Source: Acidobacteriota bacterium (GTDB taxonomy: Bacteria > Acidobacteriota > UBA6911). From it: DNA of 37,628 nt. Positions 34,471 through 37,628 of the stretch are shown piece by piece. The notes under the pieces were generated by a model. It was not told the origin of the DNA. It did no database searches and worked only from the letters and a program-made list of their open reading frames with translations. The translations under genes were made by a program, and so were the position numbers. Location of the stretch: assembly GCA_003225335.1 (NCBI GenBank), contig QHZE01000256.1, positions 1-37,628 on the forward strand, read 5' to 3'. Every line of letters begins with the position of its first letter. The stretch's first letter is position 1.

Positions 34471-35739
34471 TCAGACGTTGTAGAGGTTCTGACTGATTTC
34501 CAGAATTTTGGTCTGCTTCACGGCCTCATCGGCCTTCAGAATCGCGGTTGCGGCCTTCAAGCCTTCTTCTCCGTCGCACAGGTTGGGTTCGCCGTTTCGA
34601 ATGGTCCGGGCGAAGCCTTCGAGCTCCAGTCTATAAGCGCTTACGGCGCTCAAGCCTGATCCCGTTCCGCTGACGGAGTTCCCCGCCGCGTCTCTCCCGC
34701 GGCTCTCCGACGCTTCCATCACCGGTCCGCCCTTGTCCGCCTTGACCTCCAGTTCCGAGGCTTTTCCCCGGTCCCCTTCCATGAACAGGAGCGCTTCCGT
34801 CTCGCCACCGAGGATGATGGTCCCCTTCGTCCCCATGAATTCCTCGTAGTAGTGGTCGTAGGCGTTGGACTGGATCGACGAATAGGTCACTGTCAGATTG
34901 TTGGGGTACTGGAAGATGGCATAAAGGTGATCGAACACTTCGCGGCCGTCTTTGTACCGGTATACTCCGCCCGTGCCGACCACGCTCTGCGGAACATTTC
35001 CCGCGAACCAGTTGATCGCGTGAATCTGGTGGCTGCACAGCTCCGACATCAGCCCGTGGGAGTACTTGTTATAGAGCCGCCAGTTGACCAGCTGCTCGAT
35101 GCTGTCGTAGCCCCACGGGCGGGGATCGAACTTTGGGTCCTCGATTTTCCGCCGCCAATCTCCATTCCGGTGCCACAGGGCGCGAACGTGGTAGATCTCG
35201 CCGATCGTTCCGTTTTTGATAAGCTCGTGGGCCTGGTGGTACAGGGGATTGTACGCGCGCTGATGGCCGATCTGCAGGTTCTTACGGGCCGATCTTGCCG
35301 CCTGGATCATCTTCTTGCAGTCGTCGACCGTGTAGGCCATGGTCTTTTCGCAGAACACGTGTTTGCCGGCCTGCAGAGCATCAACGGCCATCTGCGAATG
35401 CATCCACAGCGGCGCTGCGATCAAGACTGCTTCGATATCTTTGCGCTCGAGAAGCTTTCGGTAATCCGAATGCCCTTCGGCATTCGGATCGTGGTTTCTC
35501 TTGGCAATGTCCAGCCCTCTAAGCAGATTGGGCGGGAAGATGTCGCATACGGCCACGAGCTTGATGAAATTGGGATTGCAATTTTCCATCAGCACCCGGC
35601 CCTGCCCTCCCGGCCCGATGATTCCGGCAGTGACCGGTCGTAGCGAAGCCGCCTTCCACAACAGGGCTCCTGCGGCCGGCAGGGTGGCGACCGCTTTTAT
35701 GAAGTTTCTGCGGCCAAGCTGTCTTTCTTGTTCCGTCAT
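34471..35739 (-). CDS. Tat-exported Gfo/Idh/MocA-family oxidoreductase
   Basis: NAD(P)-dependent sugar or polyol dehydrogenase-like protein, about 422 residues. The N-terminus has a twin-arginine signal GRRNFIKAVATLPAAGALL, so export to the periplasm with bound cofactor is predicted. The Rossmann domain starts TAGIIGPGGQGRVLM; the family EKP-like motif reads HVFCEKTMAYTVDDC, and the catalytic-His segment is SELCSHQIHAINWFAG. The C-terminal alpha/beta domain has YDHYYEEFMGTKGTIILGGE. Start ATG 35739 is chosen over ATG 35748 because GAGG is 9 nt upstream of it. The stop codon borders the R5 repeat. Substrate unknown; glycoside or inositol-type substrates are usual. Confidence 0.92.
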   Translation of the reverse strand: MTEQERQLGRRNFIKAVATLPAAGALLWKAASLRPVTAGIIGPGGQGRVLMENCNPNFIKLVAVCDIFPPNLLRGLDIAKRNHDPNAEGHSDYRKLLERKDIEAVLIAAPLWMHSQMAVDALQAGKHVFCEKTMAYTVDDCKKMIQAARSARKNLQIGHQRAYNPLYHQAHELIKNGTIGEIYHVRALWHRNGDWRRKIEDPKFDPRPWGYDSIEQLVNWRLYNKYSHGLMSELCSHQIHAINWFAGNVPQSVVGTGGVYRYKDGREVFDHLYAIFQYPNNLTVTYSSIQSNAYDHYYEEFMGTKGTIILGGETEALLFMEGDRGKASELEVKADKGGPVMEASESRGRDAAGNSVSGTGSGLSAVSAYRLELEGFARTIRNGEPNLCDGEEGLKAATAILKADEAVKQTKILEISQNLYNV

Positions 35740-35862
35740 GGGAAACATCCTCTACAGAGCTGAGTTAAGTACACCAATCCGAAAATACGATGATGTATTA
35801 GCCGGGTCCTCTTCCCTCTTCGGTCACAACGCAACCGGTTGCACCAACACCAAAAAGCGCGG

Positions 35863-35913
35863 CCACGAATTACACGAATTCCACGAAAGAAATTCGTGGA
35901 ATTCGTGGCGAAT
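35863..35913. repeat. R9 inverted repeat (CACGAATTCCACGAA), 15-bp perfect arms
   Basis: Arms 35873-35887 and 35893-35907 are perfectly complementary with a 5-nt loop; GCCACGAATTA precedes and GTGGCGAATT follows as degenerate extra units. It lies just downstream of the DoxX stop codon (35924) on the minus strand. Confidence 0.93.
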
Positions 35914-35923
35914 TTTCTGCGAA

Positions 35924-36457
35924 CTAAACTTCCTTGACCGCTGGCGCCGGCATCGCAATGTTCTCGCCGGGCTTATGTTTTCGAAATTTTATAAGCATGT
36001 CCAATCCGGAGATCTTTCCCGTATCGAACGACAGACTCACGGCAAGAGCCAGGATCTCTATCAGCACCTGGTTTACGTAAAGCTCATTACCGTTGATGGT
36101 GGGGACGCCGAATCCGTGAACCGGAAACGGCGGATGCGCCAGATAAAAGAGCAGCAGCAGGGCGATTGCGCCCAGTGAAGCCGCGCGAGTGAACAGCCCG
36201 ACCATTAAAAGCACGCCGAGAATCATCAGCCCCCAGATTGTGGCCTGATCCGCAACAGAGAGCCAGGCGCGATTTTCGGTCATTCTTTGAAAGAGCGCGG
36301 CCAGGGGACCGTCGGCCGATTTGAGGTAAGGCTCCGCCGACCAGCGGGCCGCCCGCAGCTTTCCCATGCCTTGGTAAAACAGGTGCCAGCCGACGCAAAA
36401 CCGAAATAGAACCAGCATGAATTGCTGCCAGCCGGTGAGAGAGTTTGCTGAGCTCAA
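35924..36457 (-). CDS. DoxX family membrane protein
   Basis: About 177-residue inner-membrane protein with four hydrophobic segments: FMLVLFRFCVGWHLFYQGMG, ATIWGLMILGVLLMVGLFTR, ASLGAIALLLLFYLAHPPFP and VNQVLIEILALAVSLSFDTG. This is the DoxX/TQO-small-subunit-like topology; members participate in quinone-linked redox or remain uncharacterised. TTG 36457 is chosen because GGAGG lies 7 nt upstream; the ATG at 36499 lies inside a palindrome loop and would add 14 repeat-encoded residues. It is on the same strand as ApbE, with about 45 bp between. Confidence 0.82.
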   Translation of the reverse strand: MSSANSLTGWQQFMLVLFRFCVGWHLFYQGMGKLRAARWSAEPYLKSADGPLAALFQRMTENRAWLSVADQATIWGLMILGVLLMVGLFTRAASLGAIALLLLFYLAHPPFPVHGFGVPTINGNELYVNQVLIEILALAVSLSFDTGKISGLDMLIKFRKHKPGENIAMPAPAVKEV

Positions 36458-36476
36458 CTCCAGGCCTCCGGACGCC

Positions 36477-36524
36477 GGGGTCTGACCCTGAAAATACAAT
36501 TTTCAATTTTCAGGGTCAGACCCC
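36477..36524. repeat. Perfect 19-bp palindrome (GGGGTCTGACCCTGAAAAT) across the ApbE 3' end
   Basis: Arms 36477-36495 and 36506-36524 are perfectly complementary; loop 10 nt. It encodes the last residues and the TGA of the ApbE gene (KTGSDPEN) and lies just upstream of the DoxX ribosome-binding site, so it can also act as an intercistronic hairpin. Confidence 0.96.
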
Positions 36525-37564
36525 GTTTTCAGAGAGAGTCCCCAGACAAGGACTGCTGCGTTTTCATGCGCGGCAACCAGTATACTACCAACTTCCGGAT
36601 GCGAGTCACAATAGGCCCGAACCGCCTCAGGCGTCATGACAAAGAAAGCTGTCGAAAGCGCTTCCGCCTGAGCGGCGCCGGGAGCCGTCACGGAACAAAG
36701 AGAATTGTGCCTGCTCGGCCAACCTGTCCTTGGATCCAGGAGGTGTCCGAATTTGCGCCCGTCCACGACGAAGTATTGTTGCCCCGTACCTGACGTGGAC
36801 ATGCCCTCATCAACAAGGCGAATTGTGCCCAGGCTCGCACCCGGCGCGTGGGGGGCGCGGATGCTTACCTCCCAGCCGGGACCGAGGTTCGAGTTTCCCG
36901 ACGCATAGATGCTGCTGTGGCCCGCGTGAATCATGAAGTCATTGAGACCGGCACTCCGAAGGAGCTCTGCTGCGCGATCCAGGGCGTACCCTTTTCCGAT
37001 GCTCCCCAAGTTCAGCTCCACGCCGGATCTTAGGAAACGCACGGAATGATTTCCGTCATCAAACAGAACTTTATCCCAGCCGGTAACCGCACGGGCGGAA
37101 TCCAATTCTTCCTCGCCGGGTATCCTCCCCTTGCGCTCAAGAAATCCCCAGCAACGGATCAGCGGACCGGCCGTGATGTCAAAGGCTCCTTGAGTCTGAC
37201 GGCCAATTTCGTGTGCCCGGCGCAAAAGACCGTACAGACGCTCCTCGACGGGCACCGGGCAGGCAAAGGCCGTACGGTTCAGGAGGCAGATCTCACTGTC
37301 ATCACGGTACACCGTCATTTGGCGCTCCAGCCGGTCTATCTCATTGAGCGCCTCATGAACCGCCGGCACAAATGAGCCATCCCGGGGCCGCAGAAAGATC
37401 TGAAACTGACACGCCATCGCTTGACGGCCGAGAACGAGGTAATAACCGGGCGATGCTTCACGCTCCGCCAGCGCCGCGGCGAAGGCGCTTCGCACAATGC
37501 CGCCCATGCCCCTTCGGTCCAGCATGCGTCTCGCTCGCCGGCCTTTATTGCTTCCTCTCCTCAT
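36503..37564 (-). CDS. FAD:protein FMN transferase (ApbE-like)
   Basis: Enzyme that attaches FMN covalently to Thr/Ser of flavoproteins using FAD and Mg2+. About 353 residues from ATG 37564. Motifs: QTQGAFDITAGPL, ELNLGSIGKGYALDRAAELL, FMIHAGHSSIYASG, and STSGTGQQYF then GHLLDPRTGWPSRHNSLCSV and AQAEALSTAFFVM, the C-terminal Mg/FAD-binding set. No lipobox or clear signal peptide is visible. The start is uncertain: ATG 37564 overlaps the upstream gene by 20 nt, ATG 37525 and 37507 are alternatives, and conserved sequence begins at GYYLVLGRQAMACQFQIF. The last eight residues and stop are encoded by the palindrome. Confidence 0.9.
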   Translation of the reverse strand: MRRGSNKGRRARRMLDRRGMGGIVRSAFAAALAEREASPGYYLVLGRQAMACQFQIFLRPRDGSFVPAVHEALNEIDRLERQMTVYRDDSEICLLNRTAFACPVPVEERLYGLLRRAHEIGRQTQGAFDITAGPLIRCWGFLERKGRIPGEEELDSARAVTGWDKVLFDDGNHSVRFLRSGVELNLGSIGKGYALDRAAELLRSAGLNDFMIHAGHSSIYASGNSNLGPGWEVSIRAPHAPGASLGTIRLVDEGMSTSGTGQQYFVVDGRKFGHLLDPRTGWPSRHNSLCSVTAPGAAQAEALSTAFFVMTPEAVRAYCDSHPEVGSILVAAHENAAVLVWGLSLKTGSDPEN

Positions 37565-37628
37565 TTGCTTTGGGAATCATCCTGATGGGGCGCAGCCATT
37601 CGGCCACAACCACAATCTTCTTCGCGGT
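37545..37628 (-). CDS. C-terminal tail of an unrecognised protein (partial at right edge)
   Basis: The frame that ends in TAA at 37545-37547 gives 27 residues, TAKKIVVVAEWLRPIRMIPK then ANEERKQ. It is on the same strand as ApbE and overlaps its first possible ATG by 20 nt, which suggests an operon. The fragment is too short to name. Confidence 0.55.
   Translation of the reverse strand, partial: TAKKIVVVAEWLRPIRMIPKANEERKQ

Overview
The window is a bacterial chromosome segment of moderately high GC, most likely from an Acidobacteriota member. This is inferred from the 1104-residue TonB-dependent receptor with an N-terminal carboxypeptidase-regulatory-like domain, the Tat-exported Gfo/Idh oxidoreductase, the BNR-type propeller and the style of the intergenic repeats. 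No rRNA or tRNA gene, CRISPR array, transposase or phage gene was seen.

Layout. (1) Positions 1-2641: a GntR/YtrA-type regulator and its ABC ATPase (minus strand, ATPase cut by the window edge), a broken VapC-like PIN toxin remnant, and a membrane-anchored thioredoxin/TPR protein (plus strand). (2) Positions 2991-25342, all minus strand: one uninterrupted translation superoperon read as rpsL-rpsG-fusA-tuf-rpsJ-rplC-rplD-rplW-rplB-rpsS-rplV-rpsC-rplP-rpmC-rpsQ-rplN-rplX-rplE-rpsN-rpsH-rplF-rplR-rpsE-rpmD-rplO-secY-adk-infA-rpmJ-rpsM-rpsK-rpsD-rpoA-rplQ, closed by ribA. A strong sigma70-type promoter lies upstream of rpsL (25433-25462). The order is the classical str-S10-spc-alpha order; map is missing between adk and infA. 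(3) Positions 25653-28550 (plus): a PuuA-like glutamine synthetase homologue and an APC-family permease, probably an amine or amino-acid uptake and gamma-glutamylation pair. (4) 28704-32018 (minus): the TonB receptor. (5) 32312-34262 (plus): a Dabb-domain protein, a BNR-type propeller and a MoaD/ThiS-like ubiquitin-fold protein. (6) 34471-37628 (minus): ApbE flavin transferase, DoxX membrane protein, a Tat-exported Gfo/Idh oxidoreductase, and the tail of an unrecognised gene at the right edge.

The outstanding feature is not a gene. Nearly every spacer longer than about 50 bp, even inside the ribosomal operon, is filled by an inverted repeat. Its two arms are made of slipped tandem copies of an approximately 8-13 bp word. 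At least eight unrelated words are used, and all share the same architecture. Arms reach 30-42 bp with one mismatch or bulge. Many arms start exactly at a stop codon, and several supply it (MoaD-like protein, ApbE) or appear to have overwritten gene ends (permease N-terminus). Near infA a repeat is associated with a decayed partial duplication of the gene. I treat these elements as the main candidate for an undescribed system: either mobile palindromic elements or RNA-level processing or stability hairpins.
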